Below the pieces are notes generated by a model, which was not told where the DNA came from, searched no databases, and worked only from the letters and a program-made list of their open reading frames with translations. A stretch of 64,000 bases of DNA, taken from the NCBI GenBank assembly GCA_031253995.1, contig JAIRVG010000055.1:22983-86982 (forward strand). The letters run 5' to 3'. Positions within the stretch are counted from its first letter, which is position 1; each line of letters begins with the position of its first letter. Position numbers and translations under genes: made by a program. Origin of the DNA: Paucimonas sp. (GTDB taxonomy: Bacteria; Pseudomonadota; Gammaproteobacteria; Pseudomonadales; Pseudomonadaceae). Of this stretch, positions 9,129 to 19,129 are shown piece after piece.

Positions 9129-12100
9129 TGAATTGACTCCAGCGGGCGATGCTCTGCAGCAGCACGGATTCCTGGTACGGCTTGCCCAGGTAGTCGTTGA
9201 CGCCGATGGCCATCGCCCGGTCGCGGTGCTTCTGGCCGGTGCGCGAGGTGATCATGATGATCGGCAGGTGTTTCAGCCGCGGATCCTGGCGCACCTGGGT
9301 CGCCACTTCGAAGCCGTCCATCCGCGGCATCTCGATATCCAGCAGCAGCACGTCCGGGCGGTGTTCGGCCATGACCGCCATGGCATCAACCCCGTCCTTG
9401 GCCGTCAGCACGTGCATGCCGTGGCGTTCCAGCAGGCGCCCGGTGACCTTGCGCACCGTCACCGAATCGTCCACCACCAGCACCAGCAACGGCCCGGCCG
9501 GACCACTGCCGGCCTGTGCCTGCACTTCCCGCTCCGGCCGCCCGGCCTGCTGCGCCAGGCGCAGGTGCAGACTGCGCAGTTGCGTCAGCACATCGAGGAT
9601 CAGCACCACCCGGCCATCGCCCAGCAAGGTCGCCCCGGCCAGGCCCTGTACCGCGGCGAACTGCGGGCCGAGGCTCTTGACCACGATCTCGCGGCTGGCC
9701 GACAGGCTGTCCACCTGCACCGCAAACTGCTGGTCATGGGCGTGCACCAGCAGCACCGGCAACGGCAGGCTCTGCCCGAGCAGGCGCGGCTGGCGCTCGC
9801 CCTGCAGCAGTTCGCCGAGGTAGCGCAGCTCGTAGCGGCGCCCGGCGTATTCGTAGCGCGGGGGATCGAGGCGATAACAGGCTTCCAGCTCCGCCGGCGG
9901 CACTCGCACCACACCGTCGATGGCGTTGAGTGGCACGGCGTACTGTTCCTCGCCGCAATGCACCATCAGCGCGCGGTTGACCGACACGGTGAACGGCAGG
10001 CGGATCAGGAAGCGCGCGCCCTTGCCCGCCACCGAACTGATGACCATCGAGCCACCCAGTTGCTTGACCTCTTCATGGACCACGTCCATGCCCAGCCCGC
10101 GCCCGGAAATCTGGGTGATCTTCTCGGCGGTGGAGAAGCCCGGCTGGAGGATGAACTGCATCACCTCGTGATCGCTCAGCTCGCTACGCGGATCCAGCAG
10201 GCCGCGCTTGATCGCCTTCTTGCGCACCGCTTCCAGGGGCACGCCGGCACCGTCGTCGAACATCTCGATGACGATATCGGCGCCCTCGTGGAGCAGGTTC
10301 AGGGCGATCATGCCCTGCTCCGGCTTGCCCGCGGCCAGGCGCGCTTCGCGGCTTTCCAGGCCATGATCGACGGCGTTGCGCAGCATGTGCTCCAGGGGCG
10401 CCACCATGCGTTCGAGGACGCTGCGGTCCATCTCGCCCTCGGCATTGCCCACCACCAGTTCGACCTGCTTGCCCAGCTCGCTGGCGGTCTGTCGTACCAC
10501 CCGCTGCAAGCGCGGCACCAGCCGCTCGAAGGGCACCATGCGGGTGCGCATCAGGCCTTCCTGCAGTTCGCTGTTGACCCGTGCCTGCTGCGACAACAGG
10601 CTCTGCGCCATCTGGTTGCGGGCGCCGAGGGTCTCCTTCAGGTCGAGCAGGTCCGAGGCCGACTCCGACAGGGCCCGGGACAGCTGCTGGAGCTGCGAGT
10701 GACGGTCCATTTCCAGCGGGTCGAAGTCTTCATAGGCGTCGCCGTCGATCTGCAGGCGCCCGAGCAGGCTGCCCTGGGTCTCGGTGTCGAGACGGCGCAA
10801 CTGGTCGCGCATGCGTTCCAGGGTGGTTTCCATCTCGTTGAGGGCGATCTGGGCGTCGTTGATCTGCTGCTCCAGGCGCCCACGCAGGATCGAGGTTTCG
10901 GCGGCCTGGTTACCGAGGTCGTCGAGCAGTTCGGCGTTGACCTTGACCATGTCCAGCGCGGCCCGCTCCGGCGCCGGTGCCGGGGCTTCAGCGGGCGCAC
11001 TGTCGCTGCCCGGCGCGGTGGCGGCGCTGTCGCTGAGGGCGGCGCTGCTGAAGTTGCGGATGTAGTCGATCAGCGCCGTGGCCGCGTGCAGCGGCTGTTG
11101 CAGGCGCACCGCATCGAGCATGTGGGCGAGGCGGTCGTGGCAGTTCTGCAGCAGGCTGAACAGCGCCGGGCTCGGTTGCAGCTGCCCGGCGGCGAGGTGT
11201 TCGTAGAGGAATTCCAGTTCGTGGGCGAGGTCGCCGATCGGCGCGATTTCCACCATGCGCGCGCCACCCTTGAGGGTGTGCAGGTCGCGCAGCAGGTTCT
11301 CCACCTCGACGCCGTTGCGCGGGTCGGCCTGCCAGCGAGTCAGCGCTGCGGCGGCGCTTTCGACGATATCCACGCCTTCTTCGAGGAAGATATCCAGCAG
11401 TTCCTTGTCGCCTTCCTGCTCCGGCTGCTCGGCCTTGGCCGTGGCCGCCGCCGGCTGGGCGTGATGGCGATACTCGCGCAGGGCGCCGAGGCTTTCCACC
11501 ACCGAGTCCAGCACCTGGCCCTGGCTCAGTTGCGCCAGCAGCCGGGCCAGCAGGGTGTGGCTGCCGCGCAGCAGGCTGGCCAGCTCCAGCGACGGGCTGA
11601 AGCGGCGGTCCACCAGGCCTTCGTAAAGCAGCTCCAGCTCATGGGCGAGCACGTCCAGCGCACCCATCCCGGCCATCTGCGCGCCGCCCTTGAGGGTGTG
11701 CAGGTCGCGCTGCAGGGAAGACAGCACGGAGGGGTTCTCCGGATCGTCGATCCAGCGCTTGAGGGCCTGGTCGGCACTGTCCAGCACGTCGATGGCTTCT
11801 TCGAGGAACAGCGCCACCAGTTCATGATCGGTGTCCTGGCCGGCCAGCTCGCGGGTGACATCATCCAGCGCGACCACGCTGGACGTGCCATCGGCGTGTT
11901 GCCGCACCAGGCCCATGGCGGCGGGATCGAGTCCCTGGTCCAGCAGCTCGCGCAGGGCATGCAGGCGTTCCGGGCAGGGTTCCACTTCCTGGCCGGCGGC
12001 GATCTGGTCGAGCATGTTGATCAAGGCTTCGTGGGCCTGTTGCGCCTCGACGAAGAAGTGTGCATCGGCCGCCAGGCTGCTCTCTTCTACCGCGCCATAC

Positions 12101-14427
12101 AGGTCCAGCAAGGCCTCGCACAGCTCATCGACCTGCCACAGGTTGGCGAGGTGGGCACTCTGGCCCAGGGTGGTCAGTTCGTCCAGCAGCGAGGTGAGTT
12201 CGTGGCGCTCGCCGGGGTGTTCCTGCCAGCGCAGCAGCAGGGATTCGGCGTCCAGCAGGATATCCATGCCCTGTTCGAGGAAGCTGGCGATCAGTTGCGG
12301 GTCGCGCTTGATACGCAGGCTCTGGTCCGGCGAATCGAGCAGCGCCCGGAGCCGAGCCTCGACCACCTGGTCGACCTGCTCGATAAGGATCTCCGCGCCC
12401 TTGATCGGCGCCAGCGGCGTCGTGCCGAGCTGGTCCAGGCCGCGACGCAGCAGGGGCTCGGCCATTTGCAGGAGGTAGACCTCGTCGAGGTCGAAGCCCA
12501 CTTGATGGGCCTTGAACTCGCGGGCCAGCAGGTCCAGGGCGGTGGCCAGCTCGGCGATCGGCGTGACCCCGGCCATCGCCGCGCTGCCTTTGAGGGTGTG
12601 CAGGGCCCGTTGCAGGTCGTCGCTGACCGGCGCCGGCAGGTGCATCTCGGCGCCTTCCAGGAAGGCATCGAGGCTGGCCAGGTGGGTCTGCGCCTCGTTG
12701 CGGAAGATCTCCAGCAGTTGTGGGTCGAGGGCTTCGGCATGTTCCGCGTCACTGGCGCCATCGTTCATCGCCAGGGCGTGCAGGAGGCTGGCCAGGTGCT
12801 CGACATGGGCGTGGGCATGCACCTCGCCGCTGGCGAATTCGGCGACCAGCCCCGGCATCAGGGTCATGGCCTGGCCGATCGCCTTGAGCACGTCGCCGCG
12901 GCGGCCGACACGGCCTTCGAGCATGCGGTTGAGCAGATGTTCGGTGGCCCAGGCCAGTTCGGCCAGGACCAGGGCGCGGACCATCCGCCCGCTGCCCTTG
13001 AGGGTATGGAAACCGCGGCGCAGCTCGATCAGCGCCTCCCGCGGGTGGCCCTCGCCACACCAGCGGCGCCAGTGTTCATCCAACTGCTCCAGGACTTCCT
13101 CGGCTTCTTCGAGAAACACCTCGCGCAATTCGTCGTCCACCGGCTCCGGCGCGGCGATGGCCAGCGGTGCCACTTGCACCGGCCGCGCCAGCACCGGAAA
13201 GCCCAGCGCCGCCAGGGCCCGACGCGCGCGGGCCAGGAGCGCTTCGACATCGGCCTGCAGGTCGATGCTCAGGGCTTGCAGGTAGCAGTCGAGGCTGCCG
13301 ATGACGTCGGCCAGGTGCTCCAGCTCGATGTCACCGGGCAGGGATTCGGCCTGCAGCACATGGGCCTGCAGGTAGTCGGTGCAGCGCTGCACCACGGCGG
13401 CGGGCTGCGGCAGCATGAGCATGGCCAGGGCGCCACGGATCTGTCCGAGCAGGTCGGGCAGCGGTTGCAGGCGCTGGCGTTCCCAGCCGGCTTCGAGGCA
13501 GTCGGCGATCAGGTCGCGGGCCTGCAGCAGCACGCCGTGGGCTTCATCCAGCACCAGCTGGCGGATCTCGCCGATATCGGTGCCGGCCGGCGGGCTCTGG
13601 TTGGCGGACTCCATGGAGCCGACCATGCCGCCAAGGGTCGCCTCGGCGTACTGCAAGGCCCCGGACACGTCCAGCAGCAGCGGCAGTTCCGCGGCGCGCT
13701 GGCCGCTGACCATGCCCTGCAGGGTCGCAACCTGGTCGAGGATCACCCGGCGCGGCTGGTTGAAACCGAGCACCGCGAGGGTATCGGCGATCTGCCGCAG
13801 CGGCGCGAGCAGCGGTTCCAGTTCCTGCACCTGTTGCTGGCCGCCACGGACGAACTGGTCGATGCGTTCCTTGATGCGCAGCAGGTCCTCGCTGATGGCG
13901 CCCATCACCGAACGCATGGCATCGCGGCCGGGCATGTCGGAGAGGCGGCCATGCAGGGCGTCCAGGGACAGTTCGAAGTTTTCCCCGGAGACGCCCAGCG
14001 CGCTTTCACCCAGCGCTTCGACGCCACGGGCGGCGCGCAGCTGGTTGAGCAGTGGCAGGACCAGCAGCGGCAGGTCGCGACGGGCGCCGCGCAGGCGTTC
14101 CAGGTACAGCGGCAACTGGGCCAGCGCGCGCGACAGGGCGGCCTGGGCCTCGCTGCGGGCGGACACACGGCCCTCGGCCAGGGCCCGGGCCAGCAGCTCC
14201 ATTTCTTCGGCAAGCAGGGCCGCGCCCTTGAATTCCAGGAGCACCAGGCAGCCGCCCACCTGGTGCAGCGGCTCGATGCCGTTGTCCAGATGCTCGCTTT
14301 CACCTGCGACGAACTGCTCCAGCGCTTGGCGCGCCTGAGCGAGACTCTCGTCGATCGCCTCCCTGACCCATGCCAGGGCGACGAAATCTTGCCGGTCAGC
14401 CATGTCTGCTTCCAACACATAACTCAT
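9121..14427 (-). CDS. chpA: ChpA hybrid chemotaxis histidine kinase (multi-Hpt, CheW, REC)
   Basis: CheA-type kinase of 1768 residues controlling type IV pili. Four canonical histidine-phosphotransfer motifs are visible: FHTLKGSGRM (about 472), LHTLKGSAAMAG (about 609), LHTLKGGAQMAG (about 909) and LHTLKGGARM (about 1049). A degenerate LHQVGGC lies near residue 54. Then come a dimerisation/HATPase region (LEHMLRNAVDHGLE about 1350; GRGLGMDVV), a CheW domain (about 1475-1610) and a C-terminal receiver domain (VLVVDDSVTVRK about 1645; phospho-Asp in LLLDIEMPRMDG about 1694). P. aeruginosa ChpA is known to be far longer with more transfer domains, so this is a reduced form. The huge opposite-strand ORF is a GC artefact. 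Confidence 0.95.
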   Translation of the reverse strand: MSYVLEADMADRQDFVALAWVREAIDESLAQARQALEQFVAGESEHLDNGIEPLHQVGGCLVLLEFKGAALLAEEMELLARALAEGRVSARSEAQAALSRALAQLPLYLERLRGARRDLPLLVLPLLNQLRAARGVEALGESALGVSGENFELSLDALHGRLSDMPGRDAMRSVMGAISEDLLRIKERIDQFVRGGQQQVQELEPLLAPLRQIADTLAVLGFNQPRRVILDQVATLQGMVSGQRAAELPLLLDVSGALQYAEATLGGMVGSMESANQSPPAGTDIGEIRQLVLDEAHGVLLQARDLIADCLEAGWERQRLQPLPDLLGQIRGALAMLMLPQPAAVVQRCTDYLQAHVLQAESLPGDIELEHLADVIGSLDCYLQALSIDLQADVEALLARARRALAALGFPVLARPVQVAPLAIAAPEPVDDELREVFLEEAEEVLEQLDEHWRRWCGEGHPREALIELRRGFHTLKGSGRMVRALVLAELAWATEHLLNRMLEGRVGRRGDVLKAIGQAMTLMPGLVAEFASGEVHAHAHVEHLASLLHALAMNDGASDAEHAEALDPQLLEIFRNEAQTHLASLDAFLEGAEMHLPAPVSDDLQRALHTLKGSAAMAGVTPIAELATALDLLAREFKAHQVGFDLDEVYLLQMAEPLLRRGLDQLGTTPLAPIKGAEILIEQVDQVVEARLRALLDSPDQSLRIKRDPQLIASFLEQGMDILLDAESLLLRWQEHPGERHELTSLLDELTTLGQSAHLANLWQVDELCEALLDLYGAVEESSLAADAHFFVEAQQAHEALINMLDQIAAGQEVEPCPERLHALRELLDQGLDPAAMGLVRQHADGTSSVVALDDVTRELAGQDTDHELVALFLEEAIDVLDSADQALKRWIDDPENPSVLSSLQRDLHTLKGGAQMAGMGALDVLAHELELLYEGLVDRRFSPSLELASLLRGSHTLLARLLAQLSQGQVLDSVVESLGALREYRHHAQPAAATAKAEQPEQEGDKELLDIFLEEGVDIVESAAAALTRWQADPRNGVEVENLLRDLHTLKGGARMVEIAPIGDLAHELEFLYEHLAAGQLQPSPALFSLLQNCHDRLAHMLDAVRLQQPLHAATALIDYIRNFSSAALSDSAATAPGSDSAPAEAPAPAPERAALDMVKVNAELLDDLGNQAAETSILRGRLEQQINDAQIALNEMETTLERMRDQLRRLDTETQGSLLGRLQIDGDAYEDFDPLEMDRHSQLQQLSRALSESASDLLDLKETLGARNQMAQSLLSQQARVNSELQEGLMRTRMVPFERLVPRLQRVVRQTASELGKQVELVVGNAEGEMDRSVLERMVAPLEHMLRNAVDHGLESREARLAAGKPEQGMIALNLLHEGADIVIEMFDDGAGVPLEAVRKKAIKRGLLDPRSELSDHEVMQFILQPGFSTAEKITQISGRGLGMDVVHEEVKQLGGSMVISSVAGKGARFLIRLPFTVSVNRALMVHCGEEQYAVPLNAIDGVVRVPPAELEACYRLDPPRYEYAGRRYELRYLGELLQGERQPRLLGQSLPLPVLLVHAHDQQFAVQVDSLSASREIVVKSLGPQFAAVQGLAGATLLGDGRVVLILDVLTQLRSLHLRLAQQAGRPEREVQAQAGSGPAGPLLVLVVDDSVTVRKVTGRLLERHGMHVLTAKDGVDAMAVMAEHRPDVLLLDIEMPRMDGFEVATQVRQDPRLKHLPIIMITSRTGQKHRDRAMAIGVNDYLGKPYQESVLLQSIARWSQFNA

Positions 14428-14466
14428 TGAATTTTCGCGGACCCTGTGGGGGCGCGTAACGCTGGA

Positions 14467-16509
14467 TCAACGCGGGTCAGCTGGCAGGGTAAAGCCCGAC
14501 ACCGAGCGCCGCATCTCGCTGGCCATGCGCGCCAGGTCGCCGATGCTCTCGGCGGTGGCTGTGGAGCCGGACGAGGTCTGCGAGGTGATCTGCTGGATGA
14601 TCGCCATGGTGTGGGAGATCTGCCCGGCCGACGAGGTCTGCAACTGCGCCGCGTCGGAAATGCTCAGGATCAGGTCGGCCAGGGTCTGCGACACGCCCTC
14701 GATCTCTTCCAGGGCCACCCCGGCGTCCTGGGCCAGCCGTGCGCCGCGCACCACTTCCGCCGTAGTTTGCTCCATGGAAATCACCGCCTCGTTGGTGTCG
14801 GCCTGGATCGCCCGCACCAGCGCCTCGATCTGCCGGGTGGCCGAGGACGACCGCTCCGCCAGGCGCTGCACCTCATCCGCCACCACGGCAAAACCACGCC
14901 CCGCCTCCCCGGCCATGGACGCCTGGATCGCCGCGTTGAGGGCAAGGATGTTGGTCTGGTCGGCAATGTCGTCGATCAGGCCGACGATATCGCCAATCTC
15001 CTGGGAAGACTCGCCCAGGCGCTTGATCCGCTTGGCGGTGTCCTGGATCTGCTCGCGGATGTTGTCCATGCCGCGGATGGTGTTGTGCACCACCTCGTTG
15101 CCCTTGTTGGCGATGGCCACCGAGCGCTCGGCCACCTTGGCCGACTCGTAGGCATGCCCGGACACCCGGTCGATGGACTCGGCCATGTCGCCCACCGCCA
15201 TCGACGCATCGGCGATCTGCTGGGCCTGGTGCTCGGAGGCCTTGGCCAGCTGGTGCGCGGTGGTCTGCGTGTCTTCCACGGCGGTGGCGACTTCCTCGGC
15301 GCTGAGGTTGATGGTCGCCACCAGGTCGCGCAGCTGATCGATGGAATAGTTGATGGAGTCGGCGATGGCCCCGGTGAAGTCCTCGGTGACCGAGGCGGTG
15401 ACGGTGAGGTCGCCGTCGGCGAGGTCTTCGATCTCGTCCAGCAGGCGCATGATCGCCTGCTGGTTGCGTTCGTTCTTCTGCGCGGTCTCGCTGAGCTGGC
15501 GGTGGGTCTCGCGGACCATCACCAGGCCGATGAGGATGATCGAGGCCAGCGCCAGCAGGCCCAGCACGTAGCCGCCGACGGTGTCCAGGGTACGCCCGCT
15601 GGCCAGGTTCTCGAAGCCGTTGGCCAGGTGCGAGGCTTCGTCCAGCAGGGTCTGCGACAGGCTGAAGATGTTGCCGGCCGCCTTGCGCACGCGGAACAGC
15701 TCCGGCGAGGTTTCGAGGATTTCGTCCACGGAACCGGCGACGAACTGGAACAGCTCGGCGATTTCACCAAGGCGGGCGCGGGCGTCCGGGTCCTGGACGC
15801 GGGTGATCTGCAGGGTCGGGTTGCCACCGAGCATGCCTTCCAGCACCTGGCCGAAGCGGCTGGCATCGCGGCCGAAGGCATCGGCGGCCTGCACCGAGGT
15901 GTCGTCGCCGGCCAGCACGGTGTTGACCGAGCCGAGGATGCGTTCGGCGAGCAGCGCCTGGCGCTGGGCCATGGCCACCTGGTTGGCCGGGGCACCGCTC
16001 TGCAGGAGGATTTCCACCACCTTCTCGTATTCGACCTGCAACTGCGGCACGGTCTCGGCCAGGGTCGCGGCGACCTGGTGCAGGGACAGCACGGTCTGTT
16101 CGCTGGCGAGGATCACGTCGGTGTTCTTGCGCAGGGTTTCCCAGTCGCGCTGCACCGCGTCCATCTCGCCGCGCACCGCCACCGGTGCCGACGGCAGGCC
16201 GGTGCTGCGGTCGCCCTTCTTCAGGTAGCCCCAGCGCTGCTCGAAGTCGTTGCGCGCCTCGCTCAGCAGGCGGAACGCCACGGTCTTGCCGGAGGCCGCC
16301 TCGGTGGCGTTCTTGGCGATGCGCTGGGACAACACCCGCAGCTCGCCGGCGTGGCCGATGTACTGCTTGTCGTGGTTGGCCTGGGTGTTGAGGTAGGCGA
16401 AGTTGGCAAACAGCAGGATGATCGACAGGATCAACACCACGAACAACGCGGCGATCTGCGCACTGCTGCGCGAACCTTTGACTGTACGGGCGGACATGGG
16501 CTGGCTCAC
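14467..16509 (-). CDS. pilJ: PilJ methyl-accepting chemotaxis protein of the twitching system
   Basis: Membrane chemoreceptor of 680 residues that feeds the Pil-Chp pathway. TM1 is near residues 19-38 ([22 protein letters not shown]). It is followed by the PilJ-type periplasmic domain ([31 protein letters not shown]), TM2 ([18 protein letters not shown]), HAMP, and the cytoplasmic signalling hairpin ([42 protein letters not shown]). GTG 16509 is preceded by AAAGGA; an alternative ATG lies 4 codons in. It begins 15 bp after pilI ends. No pilK methyltransferase follows: chpA begins 39 bp downstream. Confidence 0.95.
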   Translation of the reverse strand: MSQPMSARTVKGSRSSAQIAALFVVLILSIILLFANFAYLNTQANHDKQYIGHAGELRVLSQRIAKNATEAASGKTVAFRLLSEARNDFEQRWGYLKKGDRSTGLPSAPVAVRGEMDAVQRDWETLRKNTDVILASEQTVLSLHQVAATLAETVPQLQVEYEKVVEILLQSGAPANQVAMAQRQALLAERILGSVNTVLAGDDTSVQAADAFGRDASRFGQVLEGMLGGNPTLQITRVQDPDARARLGEIAELFQFVAGSVDEILETSPELFRVRKAAGNIFSLSQTLLDEASHLANGFENLASGRTLDTVGGYVLGLLALASIILIGLVMVRETHRQLSETAQKNERNQQAIMRLLDEIEDLADGDLTVTASVTEDFTGAIADSINYSIDQLRDLVATINLSAEEVATAVEDTQTTAHQLAKASEHQAQQIADASMAVGDMAESIDRVSGHAYESAKVAERSVAIANKGNEVVHNTIRGMDNIREQIQDTAKRIKRLGESSQEIGDIVGLIDDIADQTNILALNAAIQASMAGEAGRGFAVVADEVQRLAERSSSATRQIEALVRAIQADTNEAVISMEQTTAEVVRGARLAQDAGVALEEIEGVSQTLADLILSISDAAQLQTSSAGQISHTMAIIQQITSQTSSGSTATAESIGDLARMASEMRRSVSGFTLPADPR

Positions 16510-16524
16510 GGGTCTGGCATTCCT

Positions 16525-17064
16525 TTACAGCGCGACATCGAGAAAGCCCGGGGCCTGGGCCAGGGCGAAGGGGCTGAAGATTCCCCAGCAGTGCTCCCGC
16601 TGGAAATGCCCCTGGATATAGGGCGCGGCGCTGCCCAGCAGGGGCGACGGCGGCGCCAGCTCCAGGCTGTCGAGGGCGAAATGCTGCAGGCCCAGCACTT
16701 CGTCCACCAGCAGGCCGGTGAGCAGTTCGTCATGGTCGACCACCAGTACCCGCCGCTGCTGACGGCCGCTGCCCGGCTCCAGGCCGAGGAAGCCGCCGAG
16801 GTCGGTCACCGGCAGCAACTGCCCGCGCAGGTTGGTGACCCCGGCGACCCATGGCTTGACCCCGGGGATCCGGCTCAGGCGCGGCGCCGTGAGGACTTCG
16901 GCCACCTCGCCCATGGGCGCGACGAAACAGTGCCCGCCCAAGCGAAAACCGATGCCGCTCCAGGTTTGCAGGCGGGTTTCCTGCAGGGGCAGGTCGGCCG
17001 CCAGCAGGCGGCAGCGCCGGTCGATGTCCAGCAGCAGCTCGAAGGCCGTCAGCGACTCGCCCAT
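16525..17064 (-). CDS. pilI: PilI CheW-like adaptor
   Basis: Protein of 179 residues read in the frame of a larger spurious track ORF (16525-17805). The real start is ATG 17064 (MGESLTAFELLLDIDRRCR), 11 bp after the pilH stop. CheW domain: GFRLGGHCFVAPMGEVAEVL, RIPGVKPWVAGVTNLRGQLLPVTDLGGFLG, and VLVVDHDELLTGLLVDEVLG. It links PilJ to ChpA. Length and order match PilI in the pilG-pilH-pilI-pilJ-chpA operon. Confidence 0.93.
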   Translation of the reverse strand: MGESLTAFELLLDIDRRCRLLAADLPLQETRLQTWSGIGFRLGGHCFVAPMGEVAEVLTAPRLSRIPGVKPWVAGVTNLRGQLLPVTDLGGFLGLEPGSGRQQRRVLVVDHDELLTGLLVDEVLGLQHFALDSLELAPPSPLLGSAAPYIQGHFQREHCWGIFSPFALAQAPGFLDVAL

Positions 17065-17075
17065 GGCCCCGCGGG

Positions 17076-17441
17076 TCAAGCGCCGAGGACGTCGTTGAGG
17101 ACGCGGATCAGGTCGTCTTCGTCCACCGGCTTGACCAGGTAGCTCTTGGCGCCCTGGCGGGTGCCCCAGACCTTGTCGGTTTCCTGGTCCTTGGTGGTGA
17201 CGATGACCACCGGGATGTCCTTGGTCGCCGGGTCCTTGCTCAGCTGGCGGGTGGCCTGGAAGCCGTTCATGCCGGGCATGACGATGTCCATCAGCACCGC
17301 GTCGGGCTTTTCCTGGGCAGCCAGGGCCACGCCGTCGGCGCCATTGACCGCCTTGAGCACCTGGTGCCCGTGTTTTTCCAGCATGCCGCTGAGCTTGTAC
17401 ATTTCGGTCGGCGAGTCGTCGACGATGAGAATTCGGGCCAT
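17076..17441 (-). CDS. pilH: PilH single-domain response regulator
   Basis: CheY-like receiver of 121 residues. Start taken as ATG 17441 (MARILIVDDSPTEMYKLSGML), which is family-standard; the ORF track adds seven residues. Acidic pocket VDD, phospho-Asp in VLMDIVMPGMNGFQATRQL, and conserved Lys in SYLVKPVDEDDL. In the twitching system PilH acts downstream of ChpA with PilG; the two regulate the PilT/PilB motors and cAMP. It lies between pilG (45 bp) and pilI (11 bp) in the operon. Confidence 0.95.
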   Translation of the reverse strand: MARILIVDDSPTEMYKLSGMLEKHGHQVLKAVNGADGVALAAQEKPDAVLMDIVMPGMNGFQATRQLSKDPATKDIPVVIVTTKDQETDKVWGTRQGAKSYLVKPVDEDDLIRVLNDVLGA

Positions 17442-17486
17442 CTTGTTCCCCATGAAAGGCAAGACGCCGGCGCACGGGCGCGGGCG

Positions 17487-17897
17487 TCAGGGTGCGTGTT
17501 GTTCTTCGGCGGTGAAACCCGGCACATGGGCACGGATCGCTTCCAGCAGTTCTTCCTTGCTGAACGGCTTGGTGAGGAACTGGTCGGAACCGACGATGCG
17601 CCCGCGGGCCTTGTCGAACAGGCCGTCGCGGGACGAAAGCATGATGACCGGGGTGTCCTTGAAGGCGCTGTTGTGCTTGACCAGCGCGCAGGTCTGGTAG
17701 CCGTCCAGGCGCGGCATCAGCACGTCGACGAAGATGATCCCGGGACGGTGGTCGACGATCTTGGCCAGGGCATCGAAACCGTCGATGGCCGTGATGACCT
17801 CGCACCCCGCTTCGCTCAGGAGCATCTCGGCGGTGCGGCGAATCGTCTTGGAGTCGTCGATCACCATCACTTTCAATGCCGCGTCGGGCTGAACCAT
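17487..17897 (-). CDS. pilG: PilG single-domain response regulator
   Basis: CheY-like receiver, first gene of the minus-strand Pil-Chp operon. I place the start at ATG 17897 (MVQPDAALKVMVIDDSKTIRRTAEM; 136 residues), matching the usual PilG length. An upstream in-frame ATG at 17930 and the longer track ORF are less likely. VIDDSKTIRR, phospho-Asp region IIFVDVLMPRLDGYQTCALVK, and FLTKPFSKEEL are present. Diverges from gshB across about 190 bp that should hold both promoters. Confidence 0.93.
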   Translation of the reverse strand: MVQPDAALKVMVIDDSKTIRRTAEMLLSEAGCEVITAIDGFDALAKIVDHRPGIIFVDVLMPRLDGYQTCALVKHNSAFKDTPVIMLSSRDGLFDKARGRIVGSDQFLTKPFSKEELLEAIRAHVPGFTAEEQHAP

Positions 17898-18090
17898 ATT
17901 CGCTCTACCATTACTGTCGGATAGCGCCATGCCGGCCACCTGCCACGCATTTTTAGCACACTCAGGGGGTGCATTCCATCGAGCCACGCCGGCCGCGTTT
18001 TTCCCTTGACCGCCGGCGTCGCGAGCGCCACCCTGAGCCACTTTTCATTCGAACCACCGCGGCCCCGCGCCGCCGAGAGGATTTACCCCC

Positions 18091-19044
18091 ATGAGCGTTC
18101 GCCTCGGCATTGTCATGGACCCCATCGCGTCCATCTCCTACAAGAAGGACAGCTCGCTGGCCATGCTGCTGGCCGCCCAGGAACGCGGCTGGGAACTGTT
18201 CTACATGGAACAGAAGGACCTTTACCTGGGCGCCGGCCAGGCCCGCGCGCAAATGCGTCCGCTGAAAGTCTTCGCCAACCCGGAGAAATGGTTCGAGCTG
18301 GAGGCCGAGCAGGACAGCGCCCTGGCCGAGCTGGATGTGATCCTGATGCGCAAGGACCCGCCCTTCGACCTGGAATTCGTCTACAGCACCTACCTGCTGG
18401 AGCAGGCCGAGGCCGAGGGCGTGCTGGTGGTCAACCGCCCGCAGAGCCTGCGCGACTGCAACGAGAAGCTGTTCGCCACGCGTTTCCCCGAGTGCATGGC
18501 GCCGACCCTGGTCAGCCGCCGCGCCGACATCCTGCGTGAATTCGCCGCCACCCACGGCGACGTGATCCTCAAGCCGCTGGACGGCATGGGCGGCGCCTCG
18601 GTGTTCCGTCATCGTCCGGGCGATCCCAACCTGTCGGTCATCCTGGAAACCCTGACCCAGCACGGCCACCAGCAGATCATGGCGCAGGCCTTCCTGCCGG
18701 AGATCAAGGACGGCGACAAGCGCATCCTGATGATCGACGGCGAGCCGGTGCCGTACTGCCTGGCGCGCATCCCGGCCAGCGGCGAAACCCGCGGCAACCT
18801 GGCCGCCGGCGGCCGTGGCGAGGCCCGTCCGCTGACCGACCGCGACCGCTGGATCGCCGCCCAGGTCGGCCCGAGCCTGCGGGAGAAGGGCCTGCTGTTC
18901 GTCGGCCTCGACGTGATCGGCGACTACCTCACCGAGATCAACGTCACCAGCCCGACCTGCATCCGCGAGATCGATGCGGCCTACAACACCAACATCGGCG
19001 GGCAGTTGATGGACGCCATCGATCGCCAGTTGAAGGCACGCTGA
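18091..19044 (+). CDS. gshB: Glutathione synthetase
   Basis: ATP-grasp ligase of 317 residues joining gamma-glutamylcysteine and glycine. Motifs: MSVRLGIVMDPIASISYKKDSS, LMRKDPPFDLEFVYSTYLLE, ILKPLDGMGGASVFRH (ATP-grasp lysine and glycine-rich loop), RILMIDGEPVPYCLARIPASGETRGNLAAGGRGEAR, and the C-terminal GLDVIGDYLTEINVTSPTCIREID. Cytoplasmic, full-length. GAGAGG 10 nt before ATG 18091. Followed after 85 bp by a tonB-like gene. Confidence 0.97.
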   Translation: MSVRLGIVMDPIASISYKKDSSLAMLLAAQERGWELFYMEQKDLYLGAGQARAQMRPLKVFANPEKWFELEAEQDSALAELDVILMRKDPPFDLEFVYSTYLLEQAEAEGVLVVNRPQSLRDCNEKLFATRFPECMAPTLVSRRADILREFAATHGDVILKPLDGMGGASVFRHRPGDPNLSVILETLTQHGHQQIMAQAFLPEIKDGDKRILMIDGEPVPYCLARIPASGETRGNLAAGGRGEARPLTDRDRWIAAQVGPSLREKGLLFVGLDVIGDYLTEINVTSPTCIREIDAAYNTNIGGQLMDAIDRQLKAR

Positions 19045-19129
19045 CCGACGACAAGAGGAAACACCGCGGAGTGGGTTATCATGCCGGTCCTTTGCCACCT
19101 GGCTCCCTGCTCCGCCGGTTGTTCTACAG

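Noticed and set aside
9040-14430. 1796-residue + strand ORF opposite chpA
   Set aside because: It mirrors the chpA frame in high-GC DNA. Its Gln/His/Arg/Leu-rich translation has no domain, while the minus strand reads clear kinase motifs.
14446-17142. 898-residue + ORF opposite pilJ and pilI
   Set aside because: Antisense to two canonical chemosensory genes; no recognisable fold.
16525-17805. 426-residue minus ORF spanning pilI and part of pilH/pilG
   Set aside because: Only the last 179 residues are real (PilI); the upstream part is an out-of-frame reading of pilH and pilG.
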